Shown here in pieces: positions 9,025 to 19,053 of a stretch of DNA of 64,000 bases. Location: NCBI GenBank assembly GCA_019828565.1, contig JAHDYR010000004.1, positions 310,001 to 374,000 on the forward strand. Direction: 5' to 3'. The notes beneath the pieces are model-generated. The model was not told the origin of the DNA, made no database searches, and was given only the letters and a program-made list of their open reading frames with translations. The translations under genes and the position numbers were made by a program. The first letter of the stretch is position 1. Every line of letters begins with the position of its first letter. This DNA is from Carpediemonas membranifera. Taxonomy: Eukaryota; Fornicata.

Positions 9025-10395
9025 ATGGAAAGGGACGAACAAGAACAACCGACGGTCAAGGACCTACTGGCTGTTATTCAGAACCAACAAGAAGCCATAG
9101 CGAAGCTCCTGCTCGCCAACGAGGCGGCAAAGGGACCAATGACGGTAGAGACGAGCCTCCAGGAGGCCCCACTGTTGAAGGACTTGAAGAGGAAGAGCGT
9201 AACTACGTTCCTAACCAAGTTTAAGGCCTACCAGGCGGCTGGAGGCCAGCGAGGCCTGGCTCCCCTGGTGTACGCAGTGCGCCAGGAGCTAACCAGCAGG
9301 TTCGTCGCAATGGACGGTGACAAGGACGAGGAGGTGCGCAAGGCGCTCCTCAAGCTAGTGGCACATGAGGACGCAGCAGCCGTTTTGGCTGAACTGAGCG
9401 GGATCTCAGCGAAGCGCGGAGATCACCTCGAGGATCACGTGGCCGCAGTCAGCTCCAGGATGAGGGAGATACTCTCGGTGGTCCAGGACGAGGTCCGACC
9501 GCGCGAAAAGGACCTTATCAAGACATTTCGCAAGCTCATGGCATGCGACGCTCTGCAAGACGATATGCGCAGGATGGACCTCTCTACGCTGGACGAGGCC
9601 GTCACAGAGGCCGCAAAGTGGGCCCATGAGGCGGATGCAGCGGTCGCAAGGGCCCTGCGGACCGGGCTCGTGCAACGCGTCGCAACTCGTCAGAAGTCGG
9701 ACACGGGTCGAGGCGACTCCAGCAGCCGCCCGCAGCCGGCAGTCGAGGAAGGAGCCAAGGAGGTGACGGTCCGCTGCTTCGCGTGTGGTCAGAAGGGCCA
9801 CAAGACGCACGGTTGCGTGACGAAGGACCAAGACCTGAAAGCAGGCTGGTACCGAGAGTATGACACCAAGACCGGCAAGTATGGACGCCTCAGACGAGGC
9901 AACCCCCCGCAGGGTCATCCGCGTCACCTCAAGGAGGCCAAGGAGGCGGAGGGCTCTAAACAGGATTTATGGGGCGGAACGCTCGAGTTTGTGGCAAAGC
10001 CGACCAAGACGGGCGTCCGTTTCAGAGTCGGACTCGACACGAGAGCCAACGTCGCTCTAGCCAGCCCCGCGTGGCTCGCAGAGCGCGTACACGCCGGATG
10101 GACGGAGGCCGAGGTAGACATCGGCCCGATACACGGGGTGGGCGGTCAAGTAGAGGCCGTAGCTGCAGCAGAGGGCTGGGTGCGGACGCGGAAGAGATCA
10201 GGAGTGGGCCTGTCCGTGACGGTGCCGGTCAAGATATACGCAGTCCCCGGGATGAAGAACGTGTTGATCCCATTTGGGACAATACGCGCGCTGGGCCTGA
10301 GCCCGACCGACCAGGAGAGGCCCAGGATGACCTGGCGGCCCAGGAGGTCGACGACCTCATACGGGCCGAGGAGGCCACGGCGTGGAGCGACCTGA
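9025..10395 (+). CDS. Gag-protease polyprotein of the Ty3/Gypsy element
   Basis: 456 residues from the first ATG after the LTR (9025). The N-terminal two thirds are helical, as in Ty3 capsids. A single CCHC zinc knuckle, CFACGQKGHKTHGC, lies at about 9776-9817 and would bind genomic RNA. A retropepsin-like stretch follows in the same frame: VGLDTRANVALAS near 10030, a middle GVGG turn near 10138 and a VLIPF block near 10260. The usual active-site triplet is D-T/S-G; here it reads D-T-R, which would normally be inactive. The last ~40 codons are Arg/Pro-rich and overlap Pol in the -1 frame. Confidence 0.85.
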   Translation: MERDEQEQPTVKDLLAVIQNQQEAIAKLLLANEAAKGPMTVETSLQEAPLLKDLKRKSVTTFLTKFKAYQAAGGQRGLAPLVYAVRQELTSRFVAMDGDKDEEVRKALLKLVAHEDAAAVLAELSGISAKRGDHLEDHVAAVSSRMREILSVVQDEVRPREKDLIKTFRKLMACDALQDDMRRMDLSTLDEAVTEAAKWAHEADAAVARALRTGLVQRVATRQKSDTGRGDSSSRPQPAVEEGAKEVTVRCFACGQKGHKTHGCVTKDQDLKAGWYREYDTKTGKYGRLRRGNPPQGHPRHLKEAKEAEGSKQDLWGGTLEFVAKPTKTGVRFRVGLDTRANVALASPAWLAERVHAGWTEAEVDIGPIHGVGGQVEAVAAAEGWVRTRKRSGVGLSVTVPVKIYAVPGMKNVLIPFGTIRALGLSPTDQERPRMTWRPRRSTTSYGPRRPRRGAT

Positions 10396-13250
10396 GAGAA
10401 CGATCGGCACCGGACGTCGCCGCACTCTTAGATCGGTTCACCGGGGTATTTGCCCCGCTAGACGAGACGCCGGCGAGGCTGCCGGCATACCCCGTCACCC
10501 TCATCGATGAGAAGGCAGTGAGGCAGCCGGTGCGCCAGCTGGCACCTGCGCTCGAGGAGGTGGCCAACAAACAGGTCGAGGAGTGGCTGAGGGCCGGTGT
10601 GATACGTCGGTCAAAGTCGAGCTTCGCGTCGCCGATCGTGCTGGTACGCAAGAAAGACCGGTCGTGGAGGCTGTGCGTGGATTACCGTAGGCTTAACGAA
10701 GTCACGCGGACACTTGCAGCGCCGGTGCGCGACGTACAGAGAGTGCTAATGGAGCTGGGCGGGGCGACCTGCTTCGCATCGCTCGACCTCAGGTCAGGTT
10801 ACAACCAGGTGCTGGTCGTGGAAGAGGACCGGCACAAGACGGCGTTCGTCACGCCAGGAGGTCTGTACGAGTTCAACAGACTGCCCTTTGGGCTCAAGAA
10901 CGCGCCTTCATTTTTCCAGCAGGCCATGGAGTCTGTCTTTGAAGGAATATCAGGAGTCATCATATATATGGACGACGTTCTGGTCATGGGAAGGTCACGC
11001 GAGGAGTTGATGGCACGGCTAGAGGCAGTGCTGAAGCGGTGTGCAGAGTACAACCTCAGGCTGAACGCGGCGAAGTGCGACTTCGCCCGGGACTCAGTCG
11101 AGTTTCTCGGCCACATCGTGGACAAGGACGGCATCAGACTCGGTGATGACAGGGTGCAGGCCATCATGGACATGCCGCGCCCGACGACTAGGAAGGAGAT
11201 GCGCCGCTTCATCGGGATGGTGGGATGGTTCCGACGGTTCTGTCCGAAGCTGGGGGAGCATCTGGCACCGCTGAATGACACACTGACGCAGGCGAAGGTG
11301 ACATGGTCGCCCGAGCTTGAGGAAGCGTTCGTGAACGTGCAGCGCGGGGTCAAAGCCCACATCAAGCTCAACCACATCGACTATAACGAGGACCTGATCC
11401 TCCGGACTGACGCATCGGACGTCGGGCTCGGGGGTATGCTATGCAACCGGACTCAGGACGGTCAAGAGGCCGTCGTCGCGGTGTACAGTCGTGCGTTCCA
11501 CGGGGCGGAGAAGCGGTGGACCACCGGTGAGAAGGAGGCATTCGCCATCGTCGAGTGTATCCGGAAGTGGCGTATGTATCTGCAGGGATACACGTTCACC
11601 ATCGAGACGGACCATAAGAATCTCACGTACATGGAGCAGAAGACAGCGTCGGCCAAGGTGCTGCGCTGGAGACTGGCATTGCAGGAGTTCGACTTCCACG
11701 TGATTCACCTCCCGGGTGAGTCGAACGTGGTCGCAGACACGCTGTCAAGGAACCTCCCAGAGGCGAAGGCGGCAGCGACGAGGCCGAGGAGGCACACGCG
11801 CAGACCCAACAGGCTTGGAGACGACGACTTCGTGCAGATTGCGGATAGCGAGGAGGACACCAGCGCGGAGGAAGAGGACGATGACCCGGACGAGGCCGAC
11901 GACCCCGAGGAGAGGGCCGACTTCACGCAGGACGCCGCGGAGGCGCGAGACCGGGAGAGGCAGCTCGCTACAGGCGAGATGACCGAGGAGCGCAAGAGCG
12001 AGGCGGTGACCAGGGCGCACAAGGGCATGGCACAGCATCTGGGACGGTACAGCACGTATAGGGCGCTGAAGGAGAAGGGCTACGTGTGGCGCGGCATGTG
12101 GGAGGACGTGAAGTCGTTCGTGGACCACTGCTCATGCCAGAAGCTCGCATCGGTGGATCAACTGCAACTGAGGATGGGGACTCACATGGTGGAGACTCCG
12201 TTCCAGAAAGTCGCGATCGATACGCTGAAGATCACCCCAGAGGCCGAAAGCGGCGCTCAGTATGTAGTCACGGTAATTGACGTATTCACGAGATACGTCG
12301 AGATCTACCCCTCGGTGGACAAGTCAGCCGCGTCCGCGGCCGACGCCATAACGCGCTGGATCGGAAACCATGGGCCGATGACGACCCTGCACTCTGACAA
12401 CGGGCGTGAGTTCATCAACGAGACGATCGCAGCTCTGGTCGCGAGGTTCGGGACGGGACAGTCGAAGACGTTCCCCTACCATCCACCGTCGAACGGTGGG
12501 TGCGAGCGAGCGAACAGACGGATACTGCAGAGACTTCGGGCGATGGTCCTGGAGTGGGGCGAGGCTGAGCAGTGGGACAAGTTCATCCCCCTCGTTCAGC
12601 GGCAGCTCAACACGGAGTACTCCGAGGCGACGGGGACGACGGCGGCACGGCTGGTGTACGGCCTGATGGGGCCGGAGCCACACGCGGGACTCCCACGCCG
12701 AGAGCCGACCACGGCGATCGAGGTCCGGGATCAGGACCTAGGCGATGAGCAGGAGGAGTATTTGAGACGAGCACGCGACGACGCGGTTCTGGTGCAACGC
12801 GAGACCCTGAGGAGAAGGGGCGCACACCAGGCGGACAGGACCAGCCCACGCGTCGAGATCGGGGACTGGGTGCTGGTCTTGCCAGGTGTACGGGCGGCTA
12901 AGCTGCTGCCAACATGGGAAGGACCGTATGAGGTCGTACAGGTGCATGACTATGGAGTCACGGCGCGTAGACCGGATGAGGACATAACGACGCGCGTCCA
13001 CTTCGACCGTGTGCGCAAATTTGACGCTACCGGTTGGACGCGCGAGCAACTGATGACGATGAACGGACGAGACATGATGGAGATCCTGGTGTCGCGCATT
13101 AAGGACACGCACGTGACAGACAATGGTGAGCAGGAGTTCCTAGTCGAATGGGCCGATGGCAGCGAGGACTGGCAGCCCTATGTGGTTGTTGCGAAGCTCA
13201 AGGCGCTCGATGACTACTTAGCGAGTCATGCCATGGAGAGCGGGATGTAG
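9969..13250 (+). CDS. Pol (RT, RNase H, integrase, chromodomain) of the Ty3/Gypsy element
   Basis: Open from 9969 in the -1 frame relative to Gag; homology to Pol begins near 10350, so expression by -1 frameshifting in the 10280-10395 overlap is likely, although I see no canonical slippery heptamer. RT: LCVDYRRLNEVT, FASLDLRSGYNQV, LPFGLKNAPSFFQ and catalytic YMDD at about 10966. RNase H: RTDASDVGLGG, FAIVECIRKW, HKNLTYM. Integrase: zinc domain near 12020-12140 with HCSC where CxxC is usual, then the DDE core (AIDTLK, LHSDNGREF, PYHPPSNGGCERAN). The C-terminal 50 residues (FLVEWADGSEDWQPYVVVAKLKAL) form a chromodomain, used by chromoviruses to target modified histones. Confidence 0.92.
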   Translation: MGRNARVCGKADQDGRPFQSRTRHESQRRSSQPRVARRARTRRMDGGRGRHRPDTRGGRSSRGRSCSRGLGADAEEIRSGPVRDGAGQDIRSPRDEERVDPIWDNTRAGPEPDRPGEAQDDLAAQEVDDLIRAEEATAWSDLRERSAPDVAALLDRFTGVFAPLDETPARLPAYPVTLIDEKAVRQPVRQLAPALEEVANKQVEEWLRAGVIRRSKSSFASPIVLVRKKDRSWRLCVDYRRLNEVTRTLAAPVRDVQRVLMELGGATCFASLDLRSGYNQVLVVEEDRHKTAFVTPGGLYEFNRLPFGLKNAPSFFQQAMESVFEGISGVIIYMDDVLVMGRSREELMARLEAVLKRCAEYNLRLNAAKCDFARDSVEFLGHIVDKDGIRLGDDRVQAIMDMPRPTTRKEMRRFIGMVGWFRRFCPKLGEHLAPLNDTLTQAKVTWSPELEEAFVNVQRGVKAHIKLNHIDYNEDLILRTDASDVGLGGMLCNRTQDGQEAVVAVYSRAFHGAEKRWTTGEKEAFAIVECIRKWRMYLQGYTFTIETDHKNLTYMEQKTASAKVLRWRLALQEFDFHVIHLPGESNVVADTLSRNLPEAKAAATRPRRHTRRPNRLGDDDFVQIADSEEDTSAEEEDDDPDEADDPEERADFTQDAAEARDRERQLATGEMTEERKSEAVTRAHKGMAQHLGRYSTYRALKEKGYVWRGMWEDVKSFVDHCSCQKLASVDQLQLRMGTHMVETPFQKVAIDTLKITPEAESGAQYVVTVIDVFTRYVEIYPSVDKSAASAADAITRWIGNHGPMTTLHSDNGREFINETIAALVARFGTGQSKTFPYHPPSNGGCERANRRILQRLRAMVLEWGEAEQWDKFIPLVQRQLNTEYSEATGTTAARLVYGLMGPEPHAGLPRREPTTAIEVRDQDLGDEQEEYLRRARDDAVLVQRETLRRRGAHQADRTSPRVEIGDWVLVLPGVRAAKLLPTWEGPYEVVQVHDYGVTARRPDEDITTRVHFDRVRKFDATGWTREQLMTMNGRDMMEILVSRIKDTHVTDNGEQEFLVEWADGSEDWQPYVVVAKLKALDDYLASHAMESGM

Positions 13251-13334
13251 CTGAGGGTTTTGTCAGGTTTGACTCGCAAGAGTTTAGTGGAGATTTTAAG
13301 GATAAACGTTCCCAACAACAGAGGCCGTATTACA
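13246..13334 (+). repeat. 3' LTR (89 bp)
   Basis: Identical to the left LTR. The Pol TAG stop is at 13248-13250, inside the LTR, preceded by a short purine-rich GGAGAGCGGGA that may serve as polypurine tract. Confidence 0.93.
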
Positions 13335-13561
13335 CCTTCGCCCCCTCCGTGCGTTCCCGCTTTCGCCCACCCTCGCTCAGGATGTGCTCGCACCCAATCA
13401 AGCATGACGCCGACATCCGCCTGCCGTCCGACGACTCGCCCCTCTACCTCGCCGACCTGGCGTGGGTCGTCATCCACATCCTCGCCACAGGCCTGCCCCG
13501 CTCCTTTGAGATGAGGCTGACTCTCCCACGCGCGACGACTTTATCCCATCACCCTTCTTAA
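13335..13561 (+). pseudogene. Fragment of a paralogue of the WD40-kinase-HECT protein
   Basis: The frame ending at 13561 encodes ADIRLPSDDSPLYLADLA and GLPRSFEMRL, nearly identical to the module that follows the WD40 repeats in the complete gene downstream (15477-15590). Upstream sequence of this fragment does not continue the gene, and after the shared module it diverges and stops. The Ty3/Gypsy element is inserted immediately left of it. It is best read as a duplicated, truncated gene piece. Confidence 0.65.
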
Positions 13562-13847
13562 ACATAGACTATTGACCAGTTGGGCACGCAGTTCACGAGT
13601 GTCCTTAAATGGGCCTGAACCTACGCGTCTGTCATCAAGTAATTCAGCTAGGATCCTACCCGGTCTCAGCACCGTCAGTTGGCCGCATCCCCCTCCGGTA
13701 GGGTTCACAGTAAAGGTCTCGGCCAGTCGCATTTAACCATATAACACGAGTTAAGGAGGAGACATAAAATGATAATATCAAAGCATTGGAGCAGTTTTGG
13801 GACTATTGGACGAAAACAAACCAACGCGAGACCCACATACCCGCCAG
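13562..13847. other. Upstream region of the WD40-kinase-HECT gene
   Basis: 286 bases without a recognised gene. A short frame from ATG 13769 ends after 39 codons and does not join the downstream exon through any intron of the local consensus. The exon-1 frame is open from 13776 but has no ATG before 13848. Confidence 0.35.
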
Positions 13848-16800
13848 ATGATAGACTACGAGCAGCACTGCAATGAATGCTCATGTACTGGATTTGAACA
13901 GCATCGTTTTAAGAAGGGTGGTTTCTGCCGCGCCTGTCTCCATTTCCATCCCATAATTGGCGGCACACGCTCACCTGTAGCCCCAGTGAAGAAACCCAAA
14001 GCTGTGCGCATGCTTAATAAGCCCGCGTTTATGAAGCCTACACCTCTTGCTGCCGCTCCCGTGCCTTTTCGTGCCGCCACTACAAGGACGGAGATCGAAC
14101 CTGCCGAGCAGTCACTGAAGAAGCGCATCGCGAAGCAATGGTGCGTCCTCCCCGAGAATCTCACGCAGCAGCGAGTGCAGAGCAGTCGATGACATGATCA
14201 GAGACGCCACGACGCGCGTTATCACCCCAGAGGACAAGCTCCACATCAATCCCATCGGATCCTCGCCCCTCACCGTCGCAGACCTCAGCCGCGTCCTCAA
14301 TCTCTTCTCGGTGGTGCCCGCAGCATTCAGCATGAGGCTGACTGAGCCCGACCTCACTGTCACGATGAAGAATGGCAAGCTGGCCGCCGACAAGCCCGAC
14401 AGCGCCGTCGACGACCTGCTCGCTGCCTGGCATGCGAGGATGGCTGAGTGCATCCAGACGATGAAGGGTCACACCAACTGGGTGCTCAGCGTCGCCTTCC
14501 TCCCTGACGGCACCATGGTCACTGGGTCATGGGATGGGACGACCAAGCTGTGGGACAAGCGCGGCGTGTGCAAGGAGTCGATGGAACATGGTGGGAAGGT
14601 TCGGTGCATCGCCGTCTCCCCGGACGGGTCAACCATCGCATCGAGCGGTGATAACCGCAAGATCAAGCTGTGGAGCAAGCGCGGCAGACTCGTCAAGACG
14701 CTCGAGGGGCACACCAATAATGTGAACAGCCTCGCCTTCTCCCGAGACGGCAAGACGCTGGTGTCCGGATCATTTGACAAGACAGTCAGGTCGTGGGACG
14801 TCGCCACCGGCGAGTACAGGACGATGAAAGGGCACTCAAATTGGGTGCTCTCCGTCGCCATCTCCCCCGACAGAAAGACCATCGTCTCTGAATCACTTGG
14901 TGATACAATCAGGGTGTGGGACGCTGAGTCGGGCAGACTCGAGCAGACTCTGGAGGGCCACAAGAATTGTGTCATCACCGTCGCCATCTCCCCGGACGGC
15001 AAGTCCATCGTCTCTGGGTCTGATGAGATGATCAAGGTGTGGGACGCTGAGTCGGGCAGACTCGAGCAGACTCTGGAGGGCCACACGAATTCTGTCACCA
15101 CCGTCGCCATCTCCCCGGACGGCGCTCTGCTGGCCTCTGGGTCATGGGACAAGACCACCAGACTCTGGGACACCAGGACCTGGGAGTGCGTCGCCGTCCT
15201 CAGGGGGCACGCGAGCTTTGTCAACAGCGTCGCCTTCTCGCCCGACGGCAGGACCCTCGCCTCTGGTTCTGATGACAACACCGTCAAGCTCTGGAGCATC
15301 GGCAGCGGCGAGTGCTTCGAGACGCTCAGGGGTCATGACCATTGGGTCCGCTGCGTCGTCTTCTCCCCAGACGGGTCGACCCTGCTCTCTGGCTCTGACG
15401 ACAAGACCGCTAAGCAGTGGCATATCAAGCACTCGCCAGAGATCGAGGAGGTCTGCGCCCAACCCACGCTCGGCGCCGACATCCGCCTGCCGTCCGACGA
15501 CTCGCCCCTCTACCTCGCCGACCTGGCGCGGGTCGTCATACACATCCTCGCCACGGGCCTGCCCCGCTCCTTCGAGATGCGGCTGGCCCACCCCCATCGT
15601 TGCCGAGTCTCCATGGACAGAAGAAAGTTCCTCCACGCCGAGAAAGCAGACGATGAAGTCACCAAAGTATTGGAGATTTTCAACGCCATCCGTTGCGAAG
15701 CACGGCCCAGAGCGGTGACACTCAGCGGCAAGCTCAAGGCTCACCCACTCTTGGCATGCGACACCGTCCCCGTGCAGGTCACACCGTGTCTAACAGCGCT
15801 CACCGGCCGACTCGGTCAGGCCCGCCGTTCCCCTGATACAAGGATGGCAGAGTATCAAGCTGTCATCGCCCAGGCTCGTGACGCGGTCAGGACTCTGGAG
15901 GGGAGGGCCGGGCAGTATTCCGATGCTCAGGCCCTTGTCAAGCGAGTGAAGGAGTATGAGACGCGGAAGAGCCTGCCCTCTGTCGAGGTGATGGCCGACG
16001 TACTTAAGGCAGCCGACGAGGAGACCCTTTCATTAGGAGCAGAGATCAAAGCCGGGTACGCTGTACTCCGCGACTTCCTCCAGCCCCACAGACAAGAGCA
16101 CTGGCAATATGCATGCAAGGTTGCAATGAGCGAAGACAACTCGAAGACCCTCCGTGAGCTCCACGGTTTCCTTGCTACGGCAGAGGACCATGTAGTCGCC
16201 TTTACTGAGGCCGCTGACATCATGAGAGAGTTCCGCAGGGTCGGGGATGCACAACACCTGCAGAGAAAAATTGCCGACCTCGAAGACGATATCCGCTACC
16301 TTATGCGCCACCGTAAGCACGCTCAGATCGCCGAGACAGAGCAGGAACTGGCTGATGCGAGGGCGAGATTCGCCCGCATGCAGGTCATCATCGCTCGGTG
16401 CACGCCAAAGCTTGTGCGACTCTGCCCCGAGCTGCGTGGCATAACAGATCCCCCCGCCAGCCTATTCGCCGAGCTGCGCAAGATGGGGCTGGCCCACCTC
16501 ATGGACCTCCCCGAGATGCGTGCTGATCTTTCGCTGTCCGACTTCACCGTCGAGTCGACCATCAGCGAGAACAGAGCCCAGTGCCAGATCGTGACCCGCG
16601 ATGGCCAGACCTTCTTTGCAAAGACCTTCAAGCTCGACAATGAACACCAGCGCAAGCTCTGTGACCGCGAGGCGGGCATCCTGTCGCGCATGGCGCACAG
16701 CCCCGCCGTGCCCAGGCTGCACTTCGTCCTCGTCAACCTCGCTGAGCAGACCTGCACGATCGTCATGGAGCGCCTCGAGAGACCACTGCGCGACGCCCCA

Positions 16801-16880
16801 GCCGACTCGCCCGACAGCCTGCGCAGACTGCTCCACGGCCTGCTCACCGCGATCCACGACTTGCACAGCGCGGGCATCTG

Positions 16881-16913
<33 letters not shown>

Positions 16914-18816
16914 GCGCGAGGGCCACCCCGTGTTCGTCGACTTCGAGACGGCCTCGAACATGGACGCCGTGAACATGACTGCAACCGGAGTCAACATGGG
17001 CACGCTCGCCTTCAGCGCGCCCGAGGAGATCGCTGCCCGCACGGCCGGGAAGAAGCTTAAGCATCGCGAGCACCAGGCCGCCGATGTCTACCATGCGGGC
17101 CTGACGATGCTCGGGGCCATGGCGCCGGACTACCCCGCCTTCTGCCAGATGTTGCTCAGCTTGATCACTAGCGACCTGGCAGCCGCATCGACCGTCAACG
17201 AAGATAGCCTCTGCACCGCCCTGCTCGCTACTGTCGCCGTCCCCGACGCCCTGTGCGAGGTGCTCTCCGGCATGCTCGCCACCCACCCCGAGGCCCGCTG
17301 GTCCGTCCGCCGCGCCCTGGCCGACGGCCTCTTCGCCGCCTCTGCCAACGAGCTGGACCCCGAGGTCGACCTCAACGCGGCGAGCAACCGTTTCTCAACA
17401 GCCCACGCCTTTGTCGACGCCATCGACCGCGCCCGGCTGCAGATGTTCCGCGAGGACCCTCTTGACCTCGCCCTCGACGACAACCTCAGCAACACTCTGA
17501 CTAACATCGGTGCATGCGAGGAGGACCTTCTAGCGGTACCCGCGACACTGTCTGGCAAGGAGTCCGCGAAGGCCCTGCCCGACCTGGTCGTCGAGCTGCC
17601 GCGCGTGACTGTCCGCCAGACCATAGGCGCCATGAGATTCTCCGTGCCGATCTTCCGCGAGGGCACGCTGGTCTTCATGCCTGACGCCCTCGACTATCCC
17701 ATCGACGACCTGCGCCCCGTCCTGCTGGGGCTCGGCCGCGTGCTGCAGCTCATGCTGCTCGATGGGATCCGTCTTCCGGCCGACATGGTCAGCAACGCTT
17801 GGCTCGTCGCGCTCGCTGGTGGCCGCATCGACTTAGCTGCGCTGATGCCGCTCGTCGACCGGGCGCTGCAGAGGTCTATTGCGGAGGCTGCGGTCGTGTG
17901 CCCGCTCGATGGCTTCGAGGGCGACCGCAAGGCCTACCGGAGCGATGTGCTGAGCCGCTTCACCGACAGGATGCAGCTCATCCGCAGCGGAATGACCGCG
18001 AGGACGGAGTTCAGCGAGATGATTGCCGCGCTGACGGCCGCCCAGCTGCGGGCCCTGCTCGTGCGCCCCAACCCGCTCACGGTCGACGCCGTCATGGCAG
18101 TGCTGCGTTTCCCCGCGGACAGCCAGGGTGTGCAGGACGCCCTCCGCGCCGTGCTCGAGGACGACGAGACACGCCGCCGCTTCGCCTTCCACCTGTTCGG
18201 CGGCCAGCTCCCCCAGCCCGGCTCTGTCGGCGTGACCCTCCACGAACACCACCGCGTGTACGCCGACTGTGCGGGCGGCGTGCAGCTGCCTCGTCTGGAG
18301 GACGCCGGCGAGATGCGCCAGGCGGTGCTCGACTCGGCTCCTGCCACAGCCGGTACGGCCGCAGACTTCTACGTCATCCCGCGGCGCCAGCAGGCATACT
18401 CGCGCGCCGAGATCAGGACGCTCGTCGAGCAGAACGACATCCTGCAGACGTGCCCTCTGGTCACGCTCGGCAGAGGCGCCGCTGTGGACGTCCCCGTCAT
18501 CCGCCGCTGCCCCACATGCGGCGAGCTGACCTCGCGGGAGGGCGACCTAAACAGCTGCAAGATGTCGACGTGCCCGTGCGGCCAGGACTTCTGCCACAAG
18601 TGCCTGCTCCGCGTGGCCAACCATGAAGAGCACATGGCCCACTACGGCGGCCAGTGCGAGATGGCGCCGCGCCAGACAGTCGACCTGCCCGAGGGCGTCA
18701 CGAGGGAGCTCACCGTCACGTGCCCCTGGTGCCATCGGTCGGCCACGGTCAGCGCGAACCGGAGGCAGGTCACGTGTAGCGAGTGCGGCCGAAGCATTAA
18801 TGCGAGAGCAGTATAA
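13848..18816 (+). CDS. WD40 - protein kinase - HECT-like - RING2 (Rcat) fusion protein, one 28-nt intron
   Basis: Exons 13848..14140 and 14169..18816 give 1646 residues. Domains in order: Cys/His zinc motif (8-34; Cys8, Cys11, Cys13, His19, Cys27, Cys30, His34); a small SPL..ADL module (~125-160); eight WD40 repeats (~197-514); a second copy of that module (534-575); coiled coil (656-855); protein kinase (890-1170) with Lys916, HRD (Asp1005) and DFE instead of DFG (Asp1022); a HECT-like segment (1250-1490) with LLGLGRVLQLMLLDGIRLP and a late VYADCAGG where HECT ligases carry the catalytic Cys (Cys1465); an RBR RING2-like zinc domain (1545-1596) with Cys1561 at the catalytic position; and a final CPWC...CSEC ribbon. 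The known roles of these parts suggest a self-contained phospho/ubiquitin signalling enzyme (inference). HECT and kinase calls are by eye. Confidence 0.75.
14141..14168 (+). other. 28-nt intron in the WD40-kinase-HECT gene
   Basis: Starts GTGCGT, ends AATCTCACGCAG, close to the UFD1 intron at both ends. Exon 1 is in frame 0 and the long ORF in frame 1; removing exactly 28 bases joins them, yielding KQC-SEC across the junction. Unspliced, exon 1 stops at 14192, one base before the next ATG. Confidence 0.75.
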
Positions 18817-19053
18817 AGTAGTTTATTTATCCCGGCCACGTCCAACTCAACGAGCTCCCTCTCGACCAGGGGTGGGTAGACTGTCAGCAAACTAAAGATG
18901 CTGGAGAATTGTAACAGCGACACCCCTCTGTCGTCATTCTTTCACGGTCCAAGGAAACCCGAAGCAGGTGAGGCGCAGAAAGTGCAGAATGACAGTCGCC
19001 CGTGGTCAAATATAAACATATAGATTTCACAACCCATAAAAACGAACGACACT
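18817..19053. other. Convergent 3' region between the fusion gene and striatin
   Basis: 237 bases between two stop codons. AGTTTATTTAT just after the plus-strand stop may serve 3'-end formation, as similar GTTTATT words follow malic enzyme. Nothing else seen. Confidence 0.3.

Larger units (their letters stand above)
8927..13334 (+). mobile_element. Ty3/Gypsy LTR retrotransposon with chromodomain, compact and probably intact
   Basis: 4408 bp bounded by two identical 89-bp LTRs that begin TGTAGC and end TTACA, flanked by a 4-bp target duplication CCTT (8923-8926 and 13335-13338). Domain order Gag, protease, reverse transcriptase, RNase H, integrase, chromodomain defines a chromovirus-like Ty3/Gypsy element. 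Identical LTRs indicate recent insertion. Only 9 bases separate the left LTR from the first Gag ATG, and the Pol stop codon lies inside the right LTR. Confidence 0.95.

Noticed and set aside
10280-10395. Canonical -1 slippery heptamer for Gag-Pol of the first Ty3 element
   Set aside because: No X-XXY-YYZ heptamer in the Gag frame was found; the recoding mechanism is left open.
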